Assembly: GCA_029256485.1 (NCBI GenBank)
Contig: JAQSXU010000013.1
Location: 1-64,000, forward strand
Direction: 5' to 3'
DNA length: 64,000 nt
Source: Clostridiaceae bacterium
GTDB lineage: Bacteria > Bacillota_A > Clostridia > Clostridiales > Clostridiaceae
In this document: one piece after another, positions 34,940 to 45,443 of the stretch
Layout of the letters: each line of letters opens with the position of its first letter
Position numbering within the stretch: position 1 is the stretch's first letter
Notes under the pieces: model-generated
Told to the model about the DNA's origin: nothing
Seen by the model: the letters and a program-made list of their open reading frames with translations, nothing else
Databases searched by the model: none
Translations under genes and position numbers: made by a program

Positions 34940-36865
34940 TTATAGTTTTATATTATATTTTTTAATTTTTCTATAAATGGTTGCTCTGCTGATATTTAAT
35001 TTTTCACAGGCTTCCAATATATTTCCATTACAGCAATCCAATGTTTTTATAATACTGTTTTTTTCAATATCATCCATAGTTAAAAGAGTATTTTTGCTCT
35101 CTTTTGAATTGGTTTTAACTACATAACTTTCATTAAATTCATCTTCATCTATGGTGCTTTTTTCACAAAGATAATAAGCTCTTTCTACAACATTTCTTAG
35201 CTCCCTAATGTTTCCCGGCCAATCGTAATTTTTTAAATGTTCAACGTACTCTAAGCTTAAAGATTTATAATTATTAGGATTTTTCAAATTAAGTTTGTAT
35301 ATAAAATAATTAGCCAATGATTCAATGTCATCTTTTCTTTCCTTCAAAGCTAATAGTTTTATATTCATCACATTCAGCCTATAATATAAGTCACTTCTAA
35401 AATTTCTTTTTTCAATTTCATCAGAAAGATTTCTATTTGTTGCTGCAATTATTCTAACATTTAATTTCTTTTCATAGGTTCCGCCTATTCTTGTTATACT
35501 TTTATTGTCCAAAACTCTTAATAGCTTCGACTGCATGTCCAAAGGCAGCTCTCCTATTTCATCTAAAAATATGCTTCCTCCATTTGCTAATTCAAACTTA
35601 CCTGGATTTCCTTCACTTAACGCCCCAGTAAAAGCTCCCTTTTCATATCCAAATAACTCGCTTTCCACTAATTCTCTTGGCAAAGAAGCACAATTTACTG
35701 CAACAAATGGTCCACCTGATCTGGAAGAATAATTATGAATTGCCTGAGCAAATACTTCCTTACCAGTTCCGCTTGGAGCTTCAAGTAATATGGTGCATTC
35801 ACTCTGAGAAGCCCTTTTTGCAAATTCTATAGTCTTTTTTACATTATAGTTATTTGTTATTATATCTTCAAATGTATAAGATGCTGAATATCCTGCGATT
35901 TTGTTTACTACTTTATGAACATATCCTTCTTCCATAAATGTCATAACTATTCCCTTAGCTGTATTCCCAATCAAAATTGGAGATGCATTCATACTGCATC
36001 TAACTCTTCTGTTCTTAACATAAAATACACAATCAAAATTATGATATTCTTGTTCGTTATACATAACCTTACTCCCAAATTCATTGTCCTTTAGGGTATT
36101 AGAAATATTTAATTTAAATATTTCACATCTACTTAATTTTAGTATTTTCTCAGCCATTTTGTTGGCATTTTTTACTTTTAAATTTTCATCCGTAATTATC
36201 ATTCCATCAGAAATAGAATTGAACGTTAGGTTTAACAGCTTACTGGACTTAATTAACGCCATTTGTTTCTGTATAGAGTGCACGGCAGAAACAACCATTC
36301 CTAATGTGTGTGGATGTGCTTTGCTATAGTGACCGGACATATTTAAACATCCTATAATTTCACCTTTGTCGTTGTGAATAATACAGGCAGAGCAGGTTAA
36401 AATATGCCTGTTTCTACAATAGTGTTCTGATCCTACTATTTGAATTGGCTCGTTTAAAAACAGGGATGTTCCAATTGCATTAGTACCTGCATAATCCTCA
36501 GACCAATTAGCACCTAAGTTAAAATTCAGCTTTTCAACATTTTCCCTTATTTTTTCATCCCCTATAAGCTCCATAATATGTCCCTGCCTATCTGACAAAG
36601 CAATAATAAATTCAGATCCAACCACAATTTTTTGCAGACTTTTCATTATTGGTCTTGAGATACCAATAAGTTCAGAATTCTCCCTTCTTATTTTGGCTAT
36701 TTTATCAGGAGATATAACTTCAATTTTACCTTGTTCATAATCTAACCCTTTTTCCCTGCATCTAATCCATGAATTGAGGATTTCTTCTTTCATATTCAGA
36801 GGGGTCTCCCCTCTTTCTATAAAACCTTCCCAATTATGCTTAATCCTGCCTATATATTGTTCCAT
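34940..36865 (-). CDS. Sigma-54-dependent activator, AcoR type (GAF-PAS-AAA-Fis)
   Basis: A 641-residue enhancer-binding protein. An N-terminal GAF-like sensor has the AcoR hallmark DYAGTNAIGTSLFLNEP and CRNRHILTCSACII; a PAS domain spans about 210-310; the AAA+ domain has Walker A EAPSGTGKEVF, the sigma-54 contact loop GAFTGA and Walker B GGSIFLDEIGELP; the C-terminal Fis helix-turn-helix is ACEKLNISRATIYRKIKK. It ends 5 bases from the palindromes upstream of the alcohol dehydrogenase gene and very likely activates it. The effector (an alcohol, aldehyde or acetoin) is unknown. Confidence 0.93.
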   Translation of the reverse strand: MEQYIGRIKHNWEGFIERGETPLNMKEEILNSWIRCREKGLDYEQGKIEVISPDKIAKIRRENSELIGISRPIMKSLQKIVVGSEFIIALSDRQGHIMELIGDEKIRENVEKLNFNLGANWSEDYAGTNAIGTSLFLNEPIQIVGSEHYCRNRHILTCSACIIHNDKGEIIGCLNMSGHYSKAHPHTLGMVVSAVHSIQKQMALIKSSKLLNLTFNSISDGMIITDENLKVKNANKMAEKILKLSRCEIFKLNISNTLKDNEFGSKVMYNEQEYHNFDCVFYVKNRRVRCSMNASPILIGNTAKGIVMTFMEEGYVHKVVNKIAGYSASYTFEDIITNNYNVKKTIEFAKRASQSECTILLEAPSGTGKEVFAQAIHNYSSRSGGPFVAVNCASLPRELVESELFGYEKGAFTGALSEGNPGKFELANGGSIFLDEIGELPLDMQSKLLRVLDNKSITRIGGTYEKKLNVRIIAATNRNLSDEIEKRNFRSDLYYRLNVMNIKLLALKERKDDIESLANYFIYKLNLKNPNNYKSLSLEYVEHLKNYDWPGNIRELRNVVERAYYLCEKSTIDEDEFNESYVVKTNSKESKNTLLTMDDIEKNSIIKTLDCCNGNILEACEKLNISRATIYRKIKKYNIKL

Positions 36866-36949
36866 AGTACCTCCGTTAAAATAACAATTTAAACTGTTTT
36901 ATATAGCAAATATTATATACTATATGCAAAACGTTATCAATCCAATAAA

Positions 36950-36972
36950 AAAATCCAGCAGAGCTGGATTTT
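36950..36972 (-). terminator. Terminator overlapping the degV stop
   Basis: AAAATCCAGC, three-base loop, GCTGGATTTT. The right arm includes the first bases of the DegV gene's TAA, and a T run follows on the minus strand. Confidence 0.85.
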
Positions 36973-37846
36973 AATAGTTTCTGTTTTCACTGCCTAAAAA
37001 GCATAAAGATATCATTCCCTGACCACAATGTGATCCCATAATTAGTCCAAGTTTATTGATAATAACTTCCTTAACGTGAAATTCTTCTTTCATTATTTTT
37101 CCCAGGTATTCGGCTTCCTCAGAACAATCACCATGGCTGATGGCAACAATTGTGTCATGGGGTTTATTCACTTCCTCTTTAAATTTATCCACTAAAAATT
37201 TCATTGCCTTTTTTCTTCCTCTGATGTTTGTAGCATGTGTTAAACTGCCATCTTTTGAAATGCATAGTATTGGATTAATATTAAGAATTGATCCAACAAT
37301 TGCAGCAGAAGAGGATATCCTCCCCCCTTTTTTTAAATGGTCAAGATCTGAAACTGCAAACCAATAATTCATTCTTAACATATTTTCCTGTACCCAGGTA
37401 ACAATAGAATCTTTACTATAGCCTTTATTAAGCATATCATAGGCATAGTAAACTAAAATTCCCTCACCGATAGACGCACCTTTAGTATCAATTATAGTAA
37501 TATCAGCATCTTTATATTCTTCTAAAATTATTTTTCTTGCCATCACAGCTGAATTATATGTACCGCTGAGAGCAGATGACATAGCAAGATAAATTACCGG
37601 GGCCCCCTGTTTTGCATACTTTCTGAATTCCTCTTCAAATCTAAAAGAATTTATTTGTGAAGTAGAAGGCATTTTCCCTCTGCGTAATTCACCGTAAAAT
37701 TCATCGTATGTGAATGTTTTTCCAAAATCATCCTCATATTCTCTGTCGTCAATATGGCATATCAATCCTAAATGTGGAATATGATTTTTTTCAATAAAAT
37801 CCAGCGGCAAATCACAGCTGGCATCCACTAATATTACTGGTTTCAT
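36971..37846 (-). CDS. DegV family fatty-acid-binding protein
   Basis: A 291-residue DegV/FakB-like protein, with PVILVDASCDLPLDFI at the start, STSQINSFRFEEEF, the lipid-contact region AMSSALSGTYNSA, and ISHGDCSEEAEYL and GSHCGQGMI near the end. FakB proteins bind a fatty acid and present it to the kinase FakA; DegV members without a nearby fakA are uncharacterised. It stands alone, with its own terminator. ATG after AAAGGAGA. Confidence 0.9.
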   Translation of the reverse strand: MKPVILVDASCDLPLDFIEKNHIPHLGLICHIDDREYEDDFGKTFTYDEFYGELRRGKMPSTSQINSFRFEEEFRKYAKQGAPVIYLAMSSALSGTYNSAVMARKIILEEYKDADITIIDTKGASIGEGILVYYAYDMLNKGYSKDSIVTWVQENMLRMNYWFAVSDLDHLKKGGRISSSAAIVGSILNINPILCISKDGSLTHATNIRGRKKAMKFLVDKFKEEVNKPHDTIVAISHGDCSEEAEYLGKIMKEEFHVKEVIINKLGLIMGSHCGQGMISLCFLGSENRNY

Positions 37847-37989
37847 AACATAATCTCTCCTTTATCTAGCAACCTATAAACCCACGAAGTCCTCTTATTA
37901 TAATATATAATTATAAATTCTACAATTAATATATTCTATAACACTATTGGTAAGTCCTTTAAAAAGCAAAAATATTTACAATTAATTAA

Positions 37990-38027
37990 AATAAGATGCT
38001 GTTATTATATTACCACAGCACCTTATT
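37990..38027 (-). terminator. Terminator after spoVR
   Basis: AATAAGATGCTGT / ACAGCACCTTATT: 13-base arms with one G-U pair and a 12-base loop, followed by TTTTAATT on the minus strand; 10 bases past the spoVR stop. Confidence 0.8.
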
Positions 38028-38036
38028 AATAAGCTC

Positions 38037-39410
38037 TCACTTATTAGTATAAGAAATTTTTTTATTTTCATCACAAACAATTTCCGTATCTCTTTTATCT
38101 AATTTAGTCTTTAAAATGACTTTATGCCCCCACAGGTCTACCATATATTTCAATGTTTCTATGGCATAATTAATTTTAAGTTCTCTTCCATCATACAAAT
38201 GCTGAAGGGTTAAAGTTTTATCTGATCTAGACATTTCTATTACTCTAATATTTGGTATGCTTCCCATTCCACAATTGTTACTTAATGTATTCCTAATCAT
38301 TTTCCATCCTTCTTCATCAGCTACTTCATCTACAATAAGCTGACTTTCTTTAATTGTATATTGGAATAAATTAAGTTTTTCACATAACTCTTTTGATAAA
38401 TATTTTCTTAAAAATGATTCATCTCTTTCCATTTGCCTAACTTCAAATAATTTTTCTTTTCCATATTTCATTTCTATATCTTTGAAAATTTCGAATCCTA
38501 AATAATATGGATTTATATTTCCCTCTAACGGTCTTATTACATCATTGTGCCGTTTAATAAATTCTAAATGTAATCCTTGCTCCAAATCTAATTTATCCAG
38601 AAGAGTAAAGTGCCAATAACTTGCCCATCCTTCATTCATAATTTTAGTTTCTATCTGAGGAATAAAATATCCGGTTTCTTCTCTTACAATTTCCACGATA
38701 TTCTTTTGCCATTCAGTTAATTCTCCATATTTAATAATAAAGTATAAAATATCTTCCTCAGGTTTTAAAGGTACTTTATTTAAATCTGGCAAGGGCTTAT
38801 TTTCATTTTTAAATATTGAATTATTATTATGTTCTTGATTTTTATAGTCCTCTAAAATTTTCTTTTTAGCTTCTTCATCTGTTAATTTTCTTATGCCTAC
38901 AGCCCTTTTAGTCTGATACCTAAGAGCGTGGGCCGCATTTAACATCTTTTCAACCTCTAAATATCCTATGCTGGGATCATTAATATATTCTCTTATTCTA
39001 TCGGCGTGATTTTTGAAATCTTCCAAAGTATATTTTGCATCGGTTTCTAGTGAAAATAGCCTGTTATTCTTAAAAAAATCATTATGACCATAAACATGGG
39101 CAATTGTTAATATTTGCAGTAATAATGTATTGTCTTTCATTAAATAGGCTATGCATGGATTTGAGTTAATTACCATTTCATATGGCAAACCCGTAAGATT
39201 GTAACTATATAAAGTTTTAAGTTTTTCAAAGGCCTTGCCAAAACTCCAATGTGGGTATCTTGTAGGCATTCCCACGTAAACCTCATAAGCCAGCATATCA
39301 TTATAATTAATTATCTCAAACTCCTGTGGGTAGTAATCTAATCCCTGGTCTTTTGCTATTTTCTCTATATCATTATTCCATTTTTCTAAATCCAAAATAG
39401 TATAATCCAT
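38037..39410 (-). CDS. spoVR: SpoVR family protein
   Basis: A 457-residue SpoVR protein, alpha-helical and metal-like in character. YYPQEFEIINYNDMLAYEVY opens the conserved region, PTRYPHWSFGK, VINSNPCIAYLMK and IAHVYGHNDFFKNN follow, and the family motif is MNEGWASYWHFTLL near residue 265. The family is needed for normal spore cortex in Bacillus and is widespread in non-sporulating bacteria; the biochemical role is not settled. It is the third gene of prkA-yhbH-spoVR, a conserved stress or sporulation trio. Confidence 0.95.
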   Translation of the reverse strand: MDYTILDLEKWNNDIEKIAKDQGLDYYPQEFEIINYNDMLAYEVYVGMPTRYPHWSFGKAFEKLKTLYSYNLTGLPYEMVINSNPCIAYLMKDNTLLLQILTIAHVYGHNDFFKNNRLFSLETDAKYTLEDFKNHADRIREYINDPSIGYLEVEKMLNAAHALRYQTKRAVGIRKLTDEEAKKKILEDYKNQEHNNNSIFKNENKPLPDLNKVPLKPEEDILYFIIKYGELTEWQKNIVEIVREETGYFIPQIETKIMNEGWASYWHFTLLDKLDLEQGLHLEFIKRHNDVIRPLEGNINPYYLGFEIFKDIEMKYGKEKLFEVRQMERDESFLRKYLSKELCEKLNLFQYTIKESQLIVDEVADEEGWKMIRNTLSNNCGMGSIPNIRVIEMSRSDKTLTLQHLYDGRELKINYAIETLKYMVDLWGHKVILKTKLDKRDTEIVCDENKKISYTNK

Positions 39411-39462
39411 TTCAACACCTACCCCGTTTTATAAAATTACTATAGAATCTGTTCTTCATTAT

Positions 39463-40671
39463 TTAGCTGTATGAGGATTTTATTTCATTTCTTAACATTT
39501 CCTTCAAAGCACTCCACATGTCCTCTTTCTTTTGCATTGTTACCGGTACAAAATTATCCATTTTAATTTCGCTTAGGTATCTTTTTTTAATTGTACTGGT
39601 GTATCCATAGGTCATTATTTCAGCATATCCAAACAAATTGCAAAATTTGCATAGCTCTTTGGCTGCATTTATTGCCTTGTCATTATCTTCACTCCAATTA
39701 TCTCCGTCACTTACATGAAAAGAATATATATTCCATATTTGTGGGTTGTATTTTTCATTTATTATTTCCAAAGCTTTAATATATCCGCTGGAAATATACG
39801 TTCCTCCTGATTCAACCTTATGAAAAAACTCATTTTCAGATACAATTTTAGCAACAGTTGAATGAGCAATAAAAACCACTTCCACATTTGTGTATTTTAA
39901 TTTCACAAATTGATAAAGCATGAAGAAAAATGATCTTGCCAGGTACTTTTTATTTTGATCCATTGAGGCAGATGTATCCATAATACAAAAAATCACAGCA
40001 TTATATTCCTTCTTTACTTTTGGCTTAACCTTATAGTATTTTAAATCATCCTCTTTAAAAGGGAATCTTTCAACAATTCTCCCACTTTCCAAACTATACC
40101 CATAAATATTTTTTTTTGAATCATTTTCTTTTAATGCCCTTTTATATCCCTGTTTTCTTTTCAGCTTTTCAATTACAGTTCTCTTTTTCGCCAGCCTTGG
40201 TCTAATACCTTTGTTTTTTAATCCCATTTTCTTTTTAGAACCTTCGCTGATGATATCAGATAATTTCTTTTTATTCAGGTTGGGTAAATTTAAATCATCA
40301 AAAAAATATTCAAATATTTCTTCAATTGTTATTTCTGTTTCATAAATGTCCTCTCCTTCTTCATTTCCTGCTCCATTATTACCCTTTTCGCTGCTGCCAT
40401 CCTGTCCTATGTTATAGATATCTCCTCTTTTTTCATCACCACTGCCACTACCCACACCAGTTTTATTTTTCCCATAAACAAATTCATATTCTTTTAAACC
40501 TCTTATTGGTATCTTTATCTTTTTATCTTTTGTTTGACCTATAATACTTTCTTCAGATAATATATCTACTATATTCTTCTTAATTGAATCCTCAACCAGC
40601 TGTCTATGTCTTCTTTTATCTTCAGCTGTCCTGTCATGGTTTATAGGATTAAATTCTCTAAAAACTGCCAT
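39463..40671 (-). CDS. yhbH: YhbH/YeaH-family (DUF444) protein
   Basis: A 402-residue DUF444 protein. After a charged N-terminal region ([20 protein letters not shown]) it has a von Willebrand A-like domain, [19 protein letters not shown], with a complete DxSxS metal site, then [11 protein letters not shown] and the [13 protein letters not shown] segment. The partner genes prkA and spoVR flank it, as in many bacteria, suggesting one complex. The ATG at 40671 is nine bases after GGAAGGAT and just past the prkA stop; the ATG-like start at 40704 would overlap prkA. Confidence 0.93.
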   Translation of the reverse strand: MAVFREFNPINHDRTAEDKRRHRQLVEDSIKKNIVDILSEESIIGQTKDKKIKIPIRGLKEYEFVYGKNKTGVGSGSGDEKRGDIYNIGQDGSSEKGNNGAGNEEGEDIYETEITIEEIFEYFFDDLNLPNLNKKKLSDIISEGSKKKMGLKNKGIRPRLAKKRTVIEKLKRKQGYKRALKENDSKKNIYGYSLESGRIVERFPFKEDDLKYYKVKPKVKKEYNAVIFCIMDTSASMDQNKKYLARSFFFMLYQFVKLKYTNVEVVFIAHSTVAKIVSENEFFHKVESGGTYISSGYIKALEIINEKYNPQIWNIYSFHVSDGDNWSEDNDKAINAAKELCKFCNLFGYAEIMTYGYTSTIKKRYLSEIKMDNFVPVTMQKKEDMWSALKEMLRNEIKSSYS

Positions 40672-40675
40672 AACA

Positions 40676-42598
40676 TCAATCCTTCCAAAGGTTATTTGCG
40701 GCATATTTTAAAATGACATCACAGCAGTGATCACAATATCCTACCTTTTTCATCTCTTCAACCATTACATCATATTTTTTATTCTGTTCTTTATCTCTAA
40801 CCTTAGATTTTGTGATAATTCTAGACATTTCTCTCACTGAAGCAGTTAGCTTTTTCTCAATTGCTTCTTTTAAAGGCTCATAGGAAGTATAATCCATTTT
40901 TCCACCTTTTCTTACCAAATAAAACATATATGAAGTTACATCACTTCTAAATCCTTTAGATGAACCTTCCGAAATTCCTATTTGCTCCTCTATAGATCTC
41001 ATAAACTTTTCATCTGGTTCCAGCTGTTCACCTGTTGATGTATCCTTTATTTTAGTTAAATTTACAAATGCTTCTGCATGATCTAAATAATTATTAAAAA
41101 GGCTTTCTGCCTGCTCTCTAAAACTGATGATAAACGCCTTTGTAATCTCCTTTTCAAGTATTTTATTATATTCCTTTCTGATTGTATCCTGCAGTAAAGC
41201 AGTGTATTTCTTTTTTATGTCATCCTGGAGATCCATATTTTTAACCGATTTTATTAGGCTTTCCATTACACTTAATGGATTAATACAATTAAAACTTGAT
41301 TCTGATAAGGCATTATCTATAGCTTTTATGATAAATCTGGTAGATATGCCTTCCATTCCTTCTCTTACTCCTGCTTCCTCTCTTAACTCGGTAATATCTA
41401 TTTTTTTAGTAGTTCCTTTTTCTACAATGTCTTCACCATTATAAATTTTCAATTTAGTAAAAAGATCAACCTTGTTAGATGGAAATAATCTGGTTAATAT
41501 AGCAAACATGGCTGCAATTTCGATAGTATGAGGAGCAATATGGGATTTATAATTACTTTTCTTTAATATCTTTTCATATATTTTTGTTTCCTCATTTAAC
41601 TCTAGGCAATATGGAACCTCAACCTTTACTATTCTATCTAAAATTGCCTCATTTGTATGATCAGCTTTAAACTTGTTCCATTCTGCCTCATTGGAATGTG
41701 CAATAATGGCACCATCAAAATATATCATGGATCCCTTTCCTGGGGATGGTATAGATTTTTCCTGAGTAGCGGTAATAATTGTATGCAGATACTCTACATC
41801 ATTTTTAAAAACCTCGATAAATTCCACAGTTCCTCTGTTGCCAACATTGAATGCTCCGTTTAAAGAAAAGATTCTTGGGTCATCCTCTGCATATAAATCC
41901 ATTTTGGAAATATCTACAGATCCTACTAATACTGAAGCATCTTGATTATTAGGATCAACTGGGGGTACAACTCCAATTCCCTTTCTTGACCTAATTGAAA
42001 AATCTGTTTTTATAATGGGAAACTTTTCAAATTCCCCGTTGTATTCCGTTCTTAATCTGCTTCTACATATAGGGCATAAGTCTCCTTCAATTTGAACTCC
42101 TAAATTTTCTTCAAATGTTTTTCTTAAGTGCTTCGGTATAAGATGAAGTGGTTCCTCACGCATTGGGCACCCCCTCAATGCATATATTGGATCACTTTTT
42201 TCCAATGCCTTTTTAATTGATTCAACAATAGATGATTTTCCAGATCCAACAGGTCCAACTAAATATAAAATTTGCCTTGACTCTTCTCCCTTCATTGAAG
42301 CAGAGTAAAAGAAATTAACTATTTTCATTAAAGTCATATCAATACCAAAAAAGTCTTCTCTAAAGAAATTATATTTTTTTATAGTTTCATTTCCATATAT
42401 TTTTCTTATACGTGGGTTTTCTTCTGGATTTTGTATTTCCACACCTTCATTCATAATTAGGTTGAAGATTCTTTGGTGTGCCAGCATGCTGATGTTTTTA
42501 TCATTTTTTAACATATCTAAGTATTCTAAGAAAGTTATTTCAAATTTATCAGACTTTCTTTTTTCCCTATCCTTCTCTATAATGTCTTTAAAATCCAT
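40676..42598 (-). CDS. prkA: PrkA-type serine protein kinase / AAA+ protein
   Basis: A 640-residue PrkA. The AAA+ core has Walker [17 protein letters not shown] near residue 106, a zinc-finger-like CPMREEP ... CPICRSR insertion and AYGNRG-type [19 protein letters not shown]; the C-terminal part resembles a kinase fold. PrkA has been described as a Ser kinase and as an AAA protease in Bacillus sporulation. It is the first gene of prkA-yhbH-spoVR. Start ATG after TGGAGGGTAT. Confidence 0.95.
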   Translation of the reverse strand: MDFKDIIEKDREKRKSDKFEITFLEYLDMLKNDKNISMLAHQRIFNLIMNEGVEIQNPEENPRIRKIYGNETIKKYNFFREDFFGIDMTLMKIVNFFYSASMKGEESRQILYLVGPVGSGKSSIVESIKKALEKSDPIYALRGCPMREEPLHLIPKHLRKTFEENLGVQIEGDLCPICRSRLRTEYNGEFEKFPIIKTDFSIRSRKGIGVVPPVDPNNQDASVLVGSVDISKMDLYAEDDPRIFSLNGAFNVGNRGTVEFIEVFKNDVEYLHTIITATQEKSIPSPGKGSMIYFDGAIIAHSNEAEWNKFKADHTNEAILDRIVKVEVPYCLELNEETKIYEKILKKSNYKSHIAPHTIEIAAMFAILTRLFPSNKVDLFTKLKIYNGEDIVEKGTTKKIDITELREEAGVREGMEGISTRFIIKAIDNALSESSFNCINPLSVMESLIKSVKNMDLQDDIKKKYTALLQDTIRKEYNKILEKEITKAFIISFREQAESLFNNYLDHAEAFVNLTKIKDTSTGEQLEPDEKFMRSIEEQIGISEGSSKGFRSDVTSYMFYLVRKGGKMDYTSYEPLKEAIEKKLTASVREMSRIITKSKVRDKEQNKKYDVMVEEMKKVGYCDHCCDVILKYAANNLWKD

Positions 42599-42735
42599 AT
42601 ATACCCTCCATAAAATTGATATAATCAGATTTGAAATGTCTTTATAGTATTTTATTTGCTCATATAAAACTTTAGAACATATAGAACTCTTATAATTTAA
42701 TATTAAGTATTTATGAAATTTATTGATTTAAATAA

Positions 42736-42761
42736 AAATGAGGATTTAATAATCCTCATTT
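42736..42761 (-). terminator. Terminator after the VIT/vWA gene
   Basis: AAATGAGGATT, four-base loop, AATCCTCATTT, six bases past the stop, with a TTTTTATTT flank on the minus strand. It separates the VIT/vWA gene from prkA. The 137 bases on to prkA hold nothing else I can identify. Confidence 0.9.
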
Positions 42762-42767
42762 CTAATT

Positions 42768-45170
42768 TTATAGTGTTTCTAAAACTCCTAGCTTAGCCAA
42801 ACTAAATATGGATGAATTTTCATTACTTATTATTATATCCTCTTCAATGGATTTGCCATCATTAGAAAGCTTAAATAATGAAATAATATCCCTTTTGGAT
42901 ATAGATTTATCAAGCCAATTCTCAATAGCTTCTGGATTTAATTTATCATATAAATTATTTATAGCATCTATAACATTATTTTTATTTTTTAATTTGATTA
43001 TTTCTTTATCCAATGAAATTTCAAGTGAAAGCATAATTAAATTATTCAGGTTATCCACATAATCCTCATTATTGCTATTGAGACAATTTAATAAAAACTC
43101 TATAGATTTATTTAATTGATTTACATAAATAGTTATATCCTCTTCACCACAGGTAAATGCAATAATGCTCATGGCTGTGGTCTCTATTTTATCCTTAGCA
43201 CTGTAATCTTCATTATCCACAAATGAACCATCCGCAAATTGATTTTTGGCAAGTATTCTTAATATCTTTTCTCTTGGGTATTTTTTATCTAAATAATCCG
43301 TATCATCTTTATATTTATTATTATTTTTTTTGTGAGTTTTATATAAAAATGATGGTTCATTAAGGGTAGCATCTCTGATATTTTCAACAATATCATTTGA
43401 TAAGTTTTTCTCATTTACTTTTAGCGGAATAATATTTTTAAGTCCAATTCCCAATACCTTTTCTTCTCTTTCTTCAACTAATAAGAATGAAGTTTCTAAA
43501 CTGATAATATTATATTTTTTAGAGATTTCAACTACCTTTCTTCTCATAGCTTCTTTGATTTCTCCTCTTTCAGAAATCATGTTCATTTCTAACGATTTAA
43601 TTCTTTTTCTTGCCCATACCTTTTGTATTAAATTTGCATTATCTTCAGTGTTGAAATTATCTAAATCCACCTTTTTCACATAAGGTTTATCTCCTACTAC
43701 ACCTGTGATAATTATCTCTCCCTGAACTTCTCCAGCTGCTCTTGCAAAAATAGAGAAAGGTTCCCTATCATAGATATAATCGATAGTTCTTGGATATGTT
43801 TCATCAATCTTCAAATCTCCCCAATTAATTTTTATGTCATCAATTTCAGGATTTTCAATTCTAGTAAACTGCCTCAATACTTTAGGTTCGATTCTCTCTC
43901 CGCTGAAAATAAACTCAGCCTTACCATAGCTTTCGTGAGCTAGTTTATTTAAAAAATAGCTGTTAACTGAAGAGTCAATTCCAAAGCAAAATATTCTATT
44001 ATTATTAAGGTTTTTTCTCACATATTCCAGCAATTCCTCTTCTTCATCTATTTCGTCATCAGTAAATATAAGTATTGTATTTCCCTGGCCTTCATTTTCC
44101 AAACTATATTTTATTGCGCCAAAAATATCTGCATCACTTTCTGTAGTCAATTGGTCAATCCACTTTGAAGCACTTCTCAAGGTTTCAGAATTAAACTGGG
44201 CCACACCTTCCTCAGAGAAATATTTTAAAGTGTCACCCATAGCTACAATATCAAAAGTATCTCCTTTGCTTAAATTTCTAATGCAAAGCTGAAGTGCATT
44301 TTTAGCTTCTTCTAATTTTTCCCCCTCCATTGTGTCTGAAATATCTATTAAAAAGATGTATTGTTCATTTTTATCCTCTTCAATGGCATCTAATTTTGGT
44401 ACCAGCCTTAAGTATATAATGCTTTTCCTTTCATTATTCTCCTTATATTCATAAATCATTCCACTGGCTTCTTCATCTTCTGTTTCTTTAAGCAAGAGTA
44501 CAAAATCCTCGTCATAATATTCAAATTCCTCATCTAGTGTTATTTTTGCAATATTATCTCCCTCTCGTTCAACTTTAATATAATGAGATGGGGAATCAAA
44601 GCTGAGCCTGCATAGTGACTCAACTATAATATTTAGTTTGAAGCTATAGTTCACACTTTTATTTATTGATCTTCTTAAAGCTTTATTTATAACTTTTTTA
44701 ATTTTTCCGCCTTCAATATCCTCGGGCTCTCTTATGGCAGGAATAGATAATTTAAATGCTTTATCACTATATTTAAGCTCATCAATATATGAAAGCTTTA
44801 TATTTACCTTTTCACCAGGAATTATTTTTCCTATTGATATTTGATATAAATGTGGTGCTATTTCATCCAAGGCAAATGTTCTTTCGCCTATTTCCCTAGC
44901 ATTATTATATACTTTAAATACCTTGTCTTTTTCATCAATTAAGGTTTTTAATATTCTTCCACCGAAGTCCGCTTCTAAACTAGAAATCACTGCAGTTTCA
45001 GGAATGGGAAAAATATATGTACCTTCAACAAAGCTGTTTCCAACATTCTCATAAATTTGATTTATTGTAATTTCTCCAAATTCTCCACAAATATTAGCAT
45101 TAACTTTTACATCTTTTAAAATAATGCTATTTTCAAATCCCTTAATATCTCTTATACCATAATTTAACAC
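42768..45170 (-). CDS. VIT and von Willebrand A domain protein
   Basis: An 800-residue protein with the domain order of inter-alpha-trypsin-inhibitor heavy chains. The VIT domain covers about residues 1-135 (ICGEFGEITINQIYENVG, YIFPIPETAVIS, ERTFALDEIAPHLYQISIG). The vWA domain covers about 265-430 and starts FLIDISDTMEGEKLEEAK, a metal site of type DxSxT. The last 250 residues are helical and of unknown type (PREKILRILAKNQFADGSF). No signal peptide, so probably cytosolic. Its role is unknown; it sits directly upstream of prkA-yhbH-spoVR, another vWA-containing system, but behind its own terminator. GTG start, eight bases after AAGGAGG. Confidence 0.87.
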   Translation of the reverse strand: MLNYGIRDIKGFENSIILKDVKVNANICGEFGEITINQIYENVGNSFVEGTYIFPIPETAVISSLEADFGGRILKTLIDEKDKVFKVYNNAREIGERTFALDEIAPHLYQISIGKIIPGEKVNIKLSYIDELKYSDKAFKLSIPAIREPEDIEGGKIKKVINKALRRSINKSVNYSFKLNIIVESLCRLSFDSPSHYIKVEREGDNIAKITLDEEFEYYDEDFVLLLKETEDEEASGMIYEYKENNERKSIIYLRLVPKLDAIEEDKNEQYIFLIDISDTMEGEKLEEAKNALQLCIRNLSKGDTFDIVAMGDTLKYFSEEGVAQFNSETLRSASKWIDQLTTESDADIFGAIKYSLENEGQGNTILIFTDDEIDEEEELLEYVRKNLNNNRIFCFGIDSSVNSYFLNKLAHESYGKAEFIFSGERIEPKVLRQFTRIENPEIDDIKINWGDLKIDETYPRTIDYIYDREPFSIFARAAGEVQGEIIITGVVGDKPYVKKVDLDNFNTEDNANLIQKVWARKRIKSLEMNMISERGEIKEAMRRKVVEISKKYNIISLETSFLLVEEREEKVLGIGLKNIIPLKVNEKNLSNDIVENIRDATLNEPSFLYKTHKKNNNKYKDDTDYLDKKYPREKILRILAKNQFADGSFVDNEDYSAKDKIETTAMSIIAFTCGEEDITIYVNQLNKSIEFLLNCLNSNNEDYVDNLNNLIMLSLEISLDKEIIKLKNKNNVIDAINNLYDKLNPEAIENWLDKSISKRDIISLFKLSNDGKSIEEDIIISNENSSIFSLAKLGVLETL

Positions 45171-45380
45171 ATAATCTACCTCCTTAAAAGTGATAAAATT
45201 AATAACTATTCATAAATTAGTATTCCATTATTTTAATAAATATAACAATACTATAATAATTGAATAAATAAATAGTATACTATCACCCATTATATAATTT
45301 GATTTTATCATATATTTATAAATATTTCCTTAAATAATATTAAATTTAGTTATATTTCCCAGGTAATATTTTACTTTTAC

Positions 45381-45409
45381 TTGTGGTTTACTTTTTTACA
45401 TAATATAAT
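45381..45409 (+). promoter_or_regulatory. Candidate promoter of the CapA-like gene
   Basis: TTGTGG (45381-45386), 17-base spacer and a perfect TATAAT (45404-45409). The start codon is 35 bases downstream. The rest of the 260-base divergent region is AT-rich without a recognisable gene. Confidence 0.45.
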
Positions 45410-45443
45410 TACCTTATCAGTATTTTAAATGGAGGTGAATTTA

